From Sipunculus nudus (lineage: Eukaryota; Annelida; Sipuncula; Golfingiida; Sipunculidae), in NCBI GenBank assembly GCA_026874595.1, contig CM049320.1, positions 22,887,714-22,951,713 of the forward strand: 64,000 bases of DNA, read 5' to 3'. The translations under genes and the position numbers were made by a program. Under the pieces are notes generated by a model. That model was not told the DNA's origin. It saw nothing but the letters and a program-made list of their open reading frames with translations, and ran no database searches. Each line of letters starts with the position of its first letter. Position 1 is the first letter of the stretch. Below, in pieces: positions 21,758 to 32,204 of this stretch.

Positions 21758-22814
21758 GATGTTTCTGGGTCGCTACCACTATTACCAAAACAATAGCTTC
21801 ACGTGGTCTTTTCCATGTATCTGTCAACACATCGTATCGGATTCATTCTCGTTTATGTTTTCCTGCCGGGATTTATTATGTCCAAGTATTGTTGATCATA
21901 CTTCCTGCACCATCTCGGGTACGTAGAGCAAGGAATTATCAGTGATCAAGTGGGTACAACTGCAAGTGCAGAGAGGGGAACGTGCACGGAATCAGACACC
22001 TGTCTGAGCTGAGGCGATAACGCGGGACCCGTGTGCCGGCTTGCTGTCACTGTCAGATCTGGTTCCAAAGATTTACACTGAAAATAATTTTGAGTTTGGT
22101 TCTGGATTTTCTTAACAGTTGGTTTATTTAAATTTGTGTGTCAGTGATTAAACCATTAGCACAACCCTCGTACCTACTTCCACTCAGTGCCTTCAGTTAT
22201 AAATATTTTATGAGCCATGGGCAACTCCCCCCCCCCCATAATAATAAATTGTTAAACAAGTGTGCTCCATGCAAGTATTTTTTATTTAATGATATTTTAA
22301 CACGACTTATTCTGAGTACTAAAAATAAAGTTATCAGTTGTGTTGTCAAAAAGCTGTGTAACCAGAGTTTCCTAGAATATTAATTTGTTAATTTAAATTA
22401 ATATAATATTTAAGTCTGTCATGACCTTACTTTTCCACTAATAACTTTCACTCACTTTGTTGTAAAAGTTTCTTAAATAATTAAGCCATAAACAATAAAA
22501 TAAGTGGATCCCAAAGGAAAATGATCTGCAATATTTAGACCCATAGGTAATAAGACAGGGATAACATTATGTGCCTAGAATGTTAAGGCAATATTTCAGC
22601 TTGTGCAACCTGTGAATCACAGGACATAAAGATACCAGATGATTGAACTTTGAATGTATGGTTGATTTTGTTAATACATATTATATCAAATGTTAAAAGA
22701 CCAAAGTGTTTCTTGTGTGATTAATGTATAAAACAAAATTGCATGACAACAAATTTGCCAACATTGATAAGGATGTGGATACTTCTTTGTACACTTAAAA
22801 TTACCTGAAATGTG

Positions 22815-22842
22815 TTTGTATTTGTTTGTATATATGTATATA

Positions 22843-22894
<52 letters not shown>
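22815..22894. repeat. (TA)n microsatellite left of the Penelope-like element
   Basis: A TATATG/TATA run of about 75 bases ends immediately before the left arm of the Penelope-like element. A shorter (TA)n run flanks it on the right at 23897-23922. Confidence 0.95.
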
Positions 22895-22978
22895 TAGTCA
22901 ATGAACACAAAAAGAAGAGAGACATCAACGCCAACATTTCAAACAATCATATTATTTGGATAACATGTACAGATTGTT

Positions 22979-23016
22979 GCTAAATTTTCAGCTACCCCTG
23001 TAGCCTTCGTCAGAGC
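22979..23016 (-). ncRNA. Hammerhead-like core in left Penelope arm
   Basis: Minus strand: GCT, CTGACGA, a GCTAC/GTAGC stem with an AGGG loop, GAAA, then ATTTAGC. CTGACGA differs by one base from the hammerhead core CTGATGA. The flanking GCT/AGC gives only three pairs for stem I. Hammerhead motifs are known in Penelope pseudo-LTRs, so ancestry is plausible but activity doubtful. Confidence 0.4.
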
Positions 23017-23251
23017 GAGTGACTAACTGTAAACAAAGCTGATAGTGTGTCCCTTCGCTAGGTCAACGGGGCTGGCTTGCCAGCTAAACTCATTAATCAA
23101 TCTGATGTCTTGTCAGGACTGGCCTGTGTATGTCCACATGAAAACAGGGCTGCTGGGGTGTCAAAGACAGGGAGGGGTTAGTCTCGAGGGGAAAAGTATG
23201 TGCTGAGTGCCGGGTATTTACAGAGAAAAGCCAAGTCTTTGTTTAATCCTT

Positions 23252-23554
23252 TTATGTGCGTACGTAGTATATGAATGTGCCTTTGCTGGAGGGAAAGTTG
23301 CCTTTAAGGATGGTGCATGTTAAATCTCGAAGAGAATGGTCGGATTTGTTGAAATGTGCGGCCACGGGGAATCCGGGAGTGTTGTCGCGGATGGTTTTTT
23401 TGTGGTTGTTCATTCTGAGCCTGAATTTGGTGCCGGTTTCTCCTATATAATTTCCCTCCCCATTGGGGCATTTTTTACAAGTAATGAAGTAAATGACATT
23501 TGAGGATACAAGTAATGACGTAAATGACATTTGTAAATACCCGGCACTCAGCAC
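23252..23554 (-). CDS. GIY-YIG endonuclease domain of Penelope-like element (fragment)
   Basis: A 100-residue frame. From residue 19 on it matches the Penelope endonuclease: VIYF at 20-23 (the GIY-equivalent strand), C26-x2-C29, YIG at 36-38 followed by ETG, an RLRMNNHK helix with conserved Arg and His51, and PVAAHFN at 63-69 with His67 and His73. The last two may complete the CCHH zinc-binding set of Penelope endonucleases. In the element it nicks target DNA for reverse transcription (family knowledge). The first ~18 codons overlap the right arm and include a short duplicated block (GTAAATGACATTTG twice), so the original upstream protein, including RT, is lost. The frame then runs to a stop at 23252. 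It is probably not functional alone. Confidence 0.82.
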   Translation of the reverse strand: MLSAGYLQMSFTSLLVSSNVIYFITCKKCPNGEGNYIGETGTKFRLRMNNHKKTIRDNTPGFPVAAHFNKSDHSLRDLTCTILKGNFPSSKGTFIYYVRT

Positions 23555-23737
23555 ATACTTTTCCCCTCGAGACTAACCCCTCCCTGTCTTTGACACCCCA
23601 GCAGCCCTGTTTTCATGTGGACATACACAGGCCAGTCCTGACAAGACATCAGATTGATTAATGAGTTTAGCTGGCAAGCCAGCCCCGTTGACCTAGCGAA
23701 GGGTCACACTATCAGCTTTGTTTACAGTTAGTCACTC

Positions 23738-23775
23738 GCTCTGACGAAGGCTACAGGGGTAGCTGAAAATTTAGC
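23738..23775 (+). ncRNA. Hammerhead-like core in right Penelope arm
   Basis: Plus-strand mirror copy of 22979-23016 with the same CTGACGA, GCTAC/GTAGC stem and GAAA. It is in opposite orientation because the arms are inverted. Confidence 0.4.
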
Positions 23776-23858
23776 AACAATCTGTACATGTTATCCAAAT
23801 AATATGATTGTTTGAAATGTTGGCGTTGATGTCTCTCTTCTTTTTGTGTTCATTGACT

Positions 23859-25590
23859 GTCTTAAGCCAGCACCCGGAGAATTCAGAAATGTTATATAAA
23901 TATATATATATATATATATAATGTTTATTTGAATACATAGACAAATATATGAAATGCCTTATTATGAGTTGTGTAGTATAGGTAGTAATGTGTACAGCAA
24001 AGGTTAAGCCCGTTTTGTTTGCAGTTCATGCTTTTCAAAATTTAATTAGGTGGTCCAAGGGCAAAGCTAGTCAAATAAATGTACATTGTCAGCCTTAATG
24101 TAGGTTCAAAGCCATTTCAGATCAATATAGTAGACACCACATTTTATGACATTCACATGGTAACTAATCATACACATACAGAGGCAAAAGGAAGAGTGTG
24201 CAACACATGTGATTAAAAGACAGTAGAACATGAAATTAAACAAAATAATGATAATTTTATTGTACATATATTCTAGAGAATAAGTTCTATATTATAGTAT
24301 GGTCAGATACACATAAACTTACCAGTTGTTTTTAATAAATATAAAATGTACATGAAAATTCATATCACTGAATGAAATATATATTAAACTAAAATATATT
24401 AGGGAATGCTTAACGAAAGAGTAATTTTTTTAACAAACCTGGAACTGTGAAAGCTGAGGGTTTACTGGTCATATGAACATTTAGACAGTGGATTACATCA
24501 CTGAAAAAGGATAATTTTCTTTGTTCCAATGACCCTCATGCATTCCCAGGCAAACCCATTTCTTATGTATAAGTTTTTTAATTTCTGCAGATGGGTTAAA
24601 AACTGACATTAGCCAAAATGGGCATATATGTATACACCATGTATTGAAAGATTTCTCTTTGATTATTTTCATACATGATATGCAACACTTTCTAGTTTAG
24701 TATATAACACTATAGTCAAAAGATTGAAATGATATGCCATTAGCAAATTTATATTGCCCCTGACATCATTGTTCAATGTCACAAAAAAAAATGAACATTA
24801 AGGGATTAACAGTCAGTACTGAGTAATGTCATCAGTTCAAACTTCTCCCTCAAATAAAGATGATTTATGCTGATATGTTTGCTGCCAGTTCGACAATGTA
24901 GATTCTGTTTTCAGGCAAAATCCATATCCAAACAAGACTTTTTTCTAAAAAAGAAAGTAACAAACTCAATGTGTATTCATTGAACAAAAAATCCATTAAT
25001 TGCATGAACAATCTTAAAATGAATAACAACAATCTTTAATATCTGATGACTTTGAAAAAACATATTCACTTTTAAAAATCAAAACAAAAAAGTGGGACGA
25101 TAACATAAAATTAAATAAAAAATATACCTTCACAATTTTTCTTTCAGTCAACCATATAGGTAAACCATAAACATTAATATGTGAAAAGAAGTGATGTTCT
25201 AGATAACTCGGTAATGGGCCTTCCCTCATGAATAATTTTTGCTTTAAAATTTTAACTGGAACTATTAACTGAAAATACAAGTATTCATTATTGCAACATT
25301 TTCACAGATTTGAATGAAACAAAGAAATAAAGTATAAAAATAAAATATGATAATAATTTCAATATATGGTAGACGGGCACAAGTGAATCTGTAGCACTGA
25401 AGTGGAGCACCCAAAACTGACGCTATAATAATATATTTGTCCAATAAAATATAAACAGTAATTAAGTTAAATAGTTATTGTTGTCTTTGAGCTATTCCAT
25501 ATATTATATCATTACCATAAATACAAGAAATATATGGGGAAATTGGTTTGTTTATGTATTTTAAAGGAATATAAAACGGGATTGAACGGG
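23859..25590. other. AT-rich interior of the 4.34-kb insertion, no gene recognised
   Basis: Apart from the (TA)n at 23897-23922, no repeat, RNA or protein feature was recognised. Minus-strand open frame 25014-25280 has no family resemblance. Confidence 0.4.
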
Positions 25591-25599
25591 TTGTCGGTC

Positions 25600-25985
25600 A
25601 AGTATCCTGCATAATTTTGAACTTGAAAACATACTCGACAGCTTACACCCGCCGGAGGTCACCGGACATAAACACTTACCGCTGAAATGGTCCTGTCAAC
25701 AGATGGTGTATCGTGATTAAATGAGCAGTCATTCACGCTAATTGACGATCAAAACTGGGGTCTTTTCCTTAATTGTGACCATTTTTGGACATCCCTGCCG
25801 TGTCATTTTGTTTACCTGAGCTCCCAGTCGTGTCAGCTGTGACTGCCCGCGCTGTTATCACACGTGACTGCCACAAATCAAGTGAACAACTGATGAAGCG
25901 GTCGCCTGGAGTAATACCACGTGAGGCCGCCAGGGGTCGGGGTTATCCGTAACTAGGCCTCATTATGCAACTGGATTTGTCCTAA
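25600..25985. other. GC-richer patch with E-boxes and splice-donor-like sites
   Basis: About 380 bases are much richer in CpG than the surroundings. They contain CACACGTGAC and CCACGTGAGG E-box words, and on the minus strand AGCGGTAAGTGT (near 25676-25687) and GAGCTCAGGTAAAC, both like 5' splice sites. It may be a first exon or promoter on the minus strand, but no coding sequence is recognised. Confidence 0.3.
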
Positions 25986-26005
25986 GGGAATTTGTATGTG
26001 TTCTA

Positions 26006-29000
26006 TGCATGCATTTTTGAACTCTTATAGTTACCGTGTAAAGTGTGTATGTAACTGTAATAATGTTTTGACAAAGGGTTTAATGTAAGATGGCATATTT
26101 TTCTCTCAAATTCCAATGTACAAGAGTTTCCTATATGTCCCTATAATGATTTCCAATTTTCTTAAATTTGGGATCACTGACCTAAATTCATCTTTTAGGA
26201 TCCAAGAAGTTAAAAATGAAAGCACTTCGCTATCCAACCCTTGGGGTAGACCTAGAGGAGGCATGGTTTGGACGGGTGGCACCACTAGAATCCAGTCTTA
26301 TTGACTAGTAAGTCTAGGTGTAATTGCTAATTCACTGGAAATCTCCAGTAAAATGTTCAGAGAAATGACTCACATAAGTCTATGTTTTCCTGAATTGTAT
26401 AATGTCCAAAAGACACTAGTCAAAGGAATAGTTACATCTAGACATATTATTGTAATGGTCTCGTGTGTGGTTTGCAACGTTTTAAGACTGATAAGTAACA
26501 AAAGAGTTCAGAATACAGAAACAAATATGATCAATCAAACTGCTCATCACTCTCACATGTAATCCTAATTTTGCAGACTAGCTTCCTCAGAATACAATAA
26601 AATACCAAACTCTTATAACATCCTTATAATGAATAGTCGGTCATCAAAATATTTTAAAGATATGTTATATATACATGCTTGCTTGATCACTTCAGTCAGA
26701 AAACTTTTTAACATTGGTAAACCAAAATGTGGACCATAACATATGGAGAAGGGTGTTTTAGTTATGCTAAAATAAACTTTGGGCATTAAAGAAGCCAAAA
26801 ATTAAAACCCATTTTAACAGCTCCACTTTGAACATTAGTTGCAATGAATGGTAACTAAACACATGTGAACTTTAATCATATTTTTATCTTTTTATTACTA
26901 TCACAGTATTCTCAGTTTAAACTTGTAATTATTGTTTTTCTTTGCTCGAATGTTTATTTTAAATATAGTCATTTTACATAATTAAAAAAAAACGACATTT
27001 TATACCGCACAAATTTAGTCACTGTATTATTTGTATTTTTACAATCACATAAAGCATGGTTTGCGTTTGTTTTTTCTTAGAAATGTATACTGTTAGGCAC
27101 TTTTTAACACTCTGAGATTAAAGTGTGCTATACAGATATTGTATTATATAATATAATAATTTTTTAAACATAATTTAAGCCATAAATGGTTCAACACAGT
27201 GAGTACATGCTGGTAAAAGAAATGATTATTGAATCTAAATTTTTACTGACTGCAAATCATCTGAACTGTAGTGATGACCTACTAACCTTCTTCGATTTTA
27301 TGATCTCATAATTCAGATAATAAAACGTGACTTGAATTTTAATATGTTTTCCACTAAAATCTTACTGAAGTGTTCCATCATCAAGTATTGATAAACCTTT
27401 GAGTCAAAATAGACCAGCTCATTAACTCATACAAAATATGAAAAAAAAACAAGAAAAGTATATTCTGAAATGAATCATTATAAGTAAGAAGAAGAAGACT
27501 GTCAGAGGCCTGGAGGTGTATTGTTGATGCTGTGTCCTGCAAATAAAAATCGAACATAATCAATATGATGAATACATCCCATTATTTTTTTTTCAAGTGT
27601 TTTTTATGCTGAACTTATTTTTGTGAGGGGGGGGGGTACAGGAAAAAAAACCCATTAACATGACCCAAAGCTCACCGGTGAATTGGTCCCATATTAAATA
27701 AAAATGTAAAACCTAGAATTATTTTCCTACAGGAAACGTTTTGATATCTTATAGTTGATTACACCTGGAAGAACCTGCAGAGAATTGAAATAAAGTATAA
27801 GGGTTTCAGGGATAAATTTTCAATAAATGTGTATATCAAGCATAAATCCATAGTAGAAATAAAAACTATGCATGATAACAAAGATATCATTGAATATCAT
27901 GATTTAGACACTTTTACGTTTGTAGTGGTATGTACAATACCTGTACTCAAGCTGATCACATTTTTAAAAATGCTAAGAGCTAAAACAAAACAAAATAAAC
28001 AAAAAGGAAATATAAGTCCTCATAATATCATATTCTATAATAAAAATTACCCTGCCACCTACGTTTGAAAATAAATTATGTTAGCAAAATAAGGTGAAAA
28101 TGCAAACCAAACTCAAAGATCAAAACCAACTGCATCACCAAAGGACGTAATCAAGGTTGTCTCAGGACTGTGTTTAGATTTGTTCCAGCATGTCTCTTAA
28201 AACCCCTGGCCATTGTTTAATGAAAGAATTAAAAAAATCTTGTATTTTTCATATGGGTGTTCAATTTTGACAATGATTTATTTTATTATTAATTTTTATT
28301 TTGATCACGGTTTGATCTACCAGAATAAGGTGTATGTTGAGTTTGTTTCATAAATAAAGTTTTATTTTATTTAATTGAGCCAAAAATTAAAGCAATTTTA
28401 ATAAAAAAAGAATGTGTTCTATATATTTTGCCTGAGAAATAGTCATATAAAGTTTAATTGTATATAGACAGATTTATAAAATATTACCTTTTAAAATTCA
28501 ACCAGACTGGAAATAATTTTAAGTGTTCGTACACTATTGTCTTCAGAGTTTAGAACAATCTTAATTTTCAGTTTATAAAAATGGTCGTCTGTGGGCAGCA
28601 GTTTGGTTGATATTAAGGCAAAACTGAAATGTTTATACACACTCCAGACCGTAAAAGTTAAAATCAGATTTGGCCTAATTAACAGAAAAAAAATAATTTA
28701 GGATAACACATCCGTGCGGTTTCAGGAAAATAATAAAAGGACTATGAAAGCACAATCCGGCAAACACATCTGATGAATGATGTATACATGATCCAAGATT
28801 TTGTCATCTCTAAACACGCTCTTGTTTACACTTACAAAAAGTGAATAATAAAAAATGAAAAAAAAATCAACAAACTAATCAGACCAAATCAATAAGAATC
28901 CACTATATAGTGCAATGGTAATACATTGCAGTCGAATTCTGGCCATAACCACTGTTTTGCATAGCGAAGTTCTCTGGGTCTAGCCACAAGGGTTGCTCAA

Positions 29001-29140
29001 AGCAAACAATTGAAAAAAGACCAATGAAAGCAGGGTATGTCATTGTGCATCCAACTCCAAATTTTAAACAATGAACACCTGCTATGGTTGGTCCAACATG
29101 GCTATTCATACATATTTCTAAATAATTTATGCTGCACACC
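26006..29140. repeat. Internal part of large duplicated unit, copy A, second part
   Basis: Collinear with 53239-55690. Anchors include AAGTGTGTATGTAACTGTAA (26041), AAATGAAAGCACTTCGCTAT (26213), CTGCATCACCAAAGGACGTA (28130) and TTTGTCATCTCTAAACACGC (28800). Copy B lacks two stretches present here (about 26300-26490 and 27120-27510). No coding frame is recognised. Confidence 0.82.
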
Positions 29141-29350
29141 ATATAAGGCCATCAGTTCTCCTTGCTGCTTGCAAAGTCGCTGTGCCGACACATGAAGTGG
29201 ATGTTACTCTGACGTCACTTCCCCGCGCCAGTTCGCCAGTTTCAAAAAGTGTGAAAATACACTGAAGGGTTGGGGATCTGTCGTAGCTTAGTGGTTAAGT
29301 AGCCGACCGGAAATCTAAAGATCATAGGGTCGATTCCATTCAGCAGTGAA
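29141..29350 (+). repeat. SINE-like module with tRNA-like head
   Basis: It shares GGCCATCAGTTCTCCTTGCT, GTCGCTGTGCCGACACATG and the CRE-bearing TCTGACGTCACTT with 55700-55770 and 55990-56090. The tRNA-like head follows: A-box-like TAGCTTAGTGG at 29284-29294 and B-box-like GGGTCGATTCC at 29327-29337. The arms do not fold into a good tRNA, so this is a tRNA-derived repeat, not a tRNA gene. Confidence 0.6.
29210..29217. promoter_or_regulatory. CRE palindrome TGACGTCA
   Basis: A perfect cAMP-response-element core sits in the SINE-like module and is conserved in the copy at 55760-55767. Function is not shown. Confidence 0.3.
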
Positions 29351-29381
29351 CCGAATTTTCTGTATATTCTTGGTCTGTATA

Positions 29382-29385
<4 letters not shown>

Positions 29386-29448
<63 letters not shown>

Positions 29449-29460
29449 AATAATAATAAT
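29386..29460. repeat. (TA)n(TAA)n microsatellite
   Basis: About 55 bases of TA are followed by a short TAA run. Confidence 0.95.
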
Positions 29461-29776
29461 CAAGGTGTCCGCTTATCATACTTTATATATAAGTACAAAT
29501 GAATAGAAATAAATATCTGTGTCAACACAAAGAGCTCTGCATCTTTGTATTTATTGTATTATTATTGGTAATTATAAAAAATTATGAAAAAAAAACCTCT
29601 CCCCTACCCCCACCCCCCACCCTCCGCCCTTAGCACAGCAAAAGCTTTGGCAAGTTTCTATGAATACCACGAGGGAAAGTATTAAGGATTTTTTCTGGAA
29701 CAAGTCTAAAATAATTTAATATATATTATACATATAATTTATAGGTTTCGTATATACCATCCTATACGTTATTTAT

Positions 29777-29799
29777 ATATATATATATATTCACTCTCG

Positions 29800-29861
<62 letters not shown>

Positions 29862-29963
29862 CTCTGGAGAAAAACAACACTTAATTCACAACAGTCTGTT
29901 TTACGGGGTGCGACCCGATCATCAGGTGAATGTGGTTCTAAGAATATATATATATATATATAA
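29777..29963. repeat. Paired (TA)n tracts enclosing a hammerhead-bearing segment
   Basis: (TA)n runs at 29777-29790, 29803-29860 and 29943-29962 surround a unique ~80-bp segment (29861-29942). The arrangement resembles the (TA)n flanks of the Penelope-like element at 22896-23858 and suggests a solo terminal fragment of such an element. Confidence 0.75.
29884..29931 (-). ncRNA. Near-canonical type I hammerhead ribozyme motif
   Basis: Read on the minus strand. Stem I: ATTCAC pairs with GTGAAT, six perfect pairs (29926-29931 with 29884-29889). Then the exact core CTGATGA (29919-29925) and stem II CGGG/CCCG with a six-base loop. A GTAAAA stretch stands where GAAA is expected, followed by a tiny stem III CAG-A-CTG and TT directly before the stem I return, the expected cleavage position. 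Short stem III is typical of hammerheads in Penelope-like elements and retrozymes. The altered GAAA block probably weakens or abolishes activity. Confidence 0.65.
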
Positions 29964-29964
29964 T

Positions 29965-31600
29965 CTACACTAAGCACTCTGCAAGGAGCTCATTTCATAT
30001 GACAGCCGGAAGATTTATTTACAAGTATGAATGCAAAATCGAATTAGGTCGAGTAGATACAGTTGATCACATGACAGCTGGAGATACTGTTACTTGTAAA
30101 TAATTATCAAATTGCAAATATAGACAGACACTTGGCCAATTAGCAGTGTTTATTGATCATAGGTCAACTACATTTGCCATGTTTTTATAAAGCTTCGGTT
30201 CACCGCTTGATCCACTCTTGATGTACAAGGGACAGTTTGGTGCCTTTGAGCAGCAAAAGTATCTTCTGATTAAATATACACGAACCAGAGAACCTTATTT
30301 GAATTTTGACGACACCGCTTGCCCTTATGTACTCTCAGGAAATATTTATATTTATTCAATGCAGACCCACATCTCATTCTTTAAAAGGAATTCGGTCCAC
30401 TTTTGTCCTCCATGTTCTCAGAAACCACGTTGCGTATGACACTGTGCCTGCCTTTTTTTAAAGGTTAATGTGTCCGTAGTGACCACGCCGATGTGGGAAG
30501 ATATCATTTAAATATGCGCATCATTTTGGGTGATTTTGCGTGGTAATTACATTGCTTGGAGGTGACCACCGAAAACAGCCGAACTGTATTCGGCAAAGAG
30601 TGGAATGCCTGCATCTCCAGCGCAGGATTAAAGTATATTGTGTACATGAATACCTCGTCTGTCATTGACGGGTTTAGACATGTTTGGCCTGACATTTGAC
30701 CCAGTCACTGACTCACGTATATGGTGGGTAGATATGAAAAACATGTGACACTCGATCCTTGGCATTCATTTCTCTTATAACTAAGCAATGCTGATTAATC
30801 CCCCAATTCATCCAGGTAATCCTTTCGTTTAATGTTGAAGTAACCACAACTAGTGTCGCTGCACTATTACTTTTCATTAACATCTTCAATAATTCAGGAA
30901 ACAATTGTATCACGTAAACTATCCAAGGAGGCATGTGCATGTTAATATTCACAATACCGCGTCACGGACATTACACCGCAAACAAGATCGACAGGTTTAT
31001 CAATAGATCAAATATGTCCCACGAATAAATACCTCCTGTTGGTTATAGTTGGATGGTATTGTCCATGCATACTCTATATTTTATCCATTTACTTATTTTG
31101 TTTGTAATTTACACTCCTAGGGTTTCAGCTTCAAACCTTTTTTATTTGAATGAATTTAGACAGGCGCTTTATCTTCGATAAACATAGACAGACCGTCTGC
31201 GTGGAAAATGTGACATATAATCAACAAGGACATCATACACTTTCATATAAATTGTATGTATTTTTACAGTAAAAATTAATGGTAACCCTGCATCCAGTAA
31301 ATTCTAATTTAAAATTACAGGGCATGATTTTCGGAATGTTATGTAAAAAAAGCATGTAATTTCATCTAAAATCATCTAAAGTAATATGTAATGTCATTTT
31401 AAATAACATAAAATTCGAGTCACATGGTCACATGTCAAGTCATGTAAAAAACATTAATTCCAGTGAGGTTACATGGAAATATTAAGGTGTAACTTGCATT
31501 TTACTTGAATATTTACAGCATGTTTTTAATGACATGTAAAATTACATGGAAATAAACAGGGAATGTTATGTGGTTCCACATGCCTTTCAGTTTAATTAAC
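29965..31600. repeat. R1 repeat, copy A-right (complete)
   Basis: Collinear with 46520-48130 and, to its truncation, 56255-56980. It starts TCTACACTAAGCACTCTGCA and contains GACAGCTGGAGATACTGTTA, AATTTTGACGACACC, GGTGACCACCGAAAACAGCC, the hairpin at 30578-30594, GCATACTCTATATTTTATCC and an ACATGTAA/TTACATG-rich end (about 31320-31570). The ~8-12 kb internal unit that follows R1 at 17041 and 48131 does not follow here, so this copy closes unit A. Confidence 0.88.
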
Positions 31601-32204
31601 CCCAGGTCTTCTGAAGCCATAATATTTTAATTCATGTCAGGAGTTATTTTTTCCAAAAGAAATATCTAAGGTTGGAGTAACGGGTAAATAAACTAAACAA
31701 TTCCATAAATTTATAATAAATTTATTTATTTCAGTATTGCAATAATAAAAAAATCATGAACTAAAACCCTTTAAATAGTCAAGAGGACTAAAAATAAAAT
31801 ATGTTTTTTTCAAGTTAAAGTGAAAGTATGTGCAAAGGGTTCGTGAAAATCAGTTCTACTGTCTAATAAAGTGAATTCTTTTTCAGGTACTCATGTCATA
31901 AATTAAACTCAGGATTTTAAAAGCGTTTCTACACCATTTCAGTTGAAAGATTATTTTCTCCATCAGTGGTTACCATAAGCCCGCCCCGTTCGCTCTTTCT
32001 CGCTCCCTCTCTCTCTCTCTCTCTCTCTGTCTCATATCAACACTGGAAATGTAATGATACATTGTCCAAAATGTGGCGTATTTTTCTTTGTTTTAACTGT
32101 TCGTTCAAATCTTCATACATAAGGTGTCATGTAAGTCAGGTTGTATGCCATTTTTAAAATAACGGATGCATTCGGTTTGATCTTATTAGCATAGTAGCTC
32201 CATC
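31601..32204. other. AT-rich stretch with a (CT)n tract
   Basis: A CTCTCT run lies near 31993-32029. No gene or other repeat was recognised. Confidence 0.5.

Larger units (their letters stand above)
22896..23858 (-). mobile_element. Penelope-like element remnant with inverted terminal arms
   Basis: Two inverted arms of about 327 bp (22896-23222 and 23532-23858) are nearly perfect reverse complements, running from AGTCAATGAACAC to GGGTATTTACA. They enclose a ~310-bp segment that encodes a GIY-YIG endonuclease domain on the minus strand. Penelope-like elements are known to carry pseudo-LTRs in tandem or inverted arrangement, and a GIY-YIG endonuclease after the RT. The RT is missing, so this is a strongly reduced copy. 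Each arm contains a hammerhead-like core. (TA)n tracts lie on both sides. Confidence 0.85.
21656..25999. mobile_element. 4.34-kb insertion relative to copy B, flanked by GTTCTA
   Basis: Copy B has an uninterrupted ...TATATAGTTCTATGCATG at 53227-53242. In copy A, GTTCTA occurs at 21650-21655 and again at 26000-26005, with 4344 bp between them that are absent from copy B. This fits an insertion with a 6-bp target duplication, or a deletion in copy B across a 6-bp microhomology. The ends read CACTTACAAAAGTG on the left and, inverted on the right, ACATACAAATTCCC, which are weakly similar. The interior holds GC-richer ends, a Penelope-like element (22896-23858) and AT-rich sequence without ORFs. 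Confidence 0.65.

Noticed and set aside
29242-29463. Open frames with IYIYIY runs here and at 22686-22946, 29762-29977 and 59000-59254
   Set aside because: They are translations of (TA)n microsatellites.
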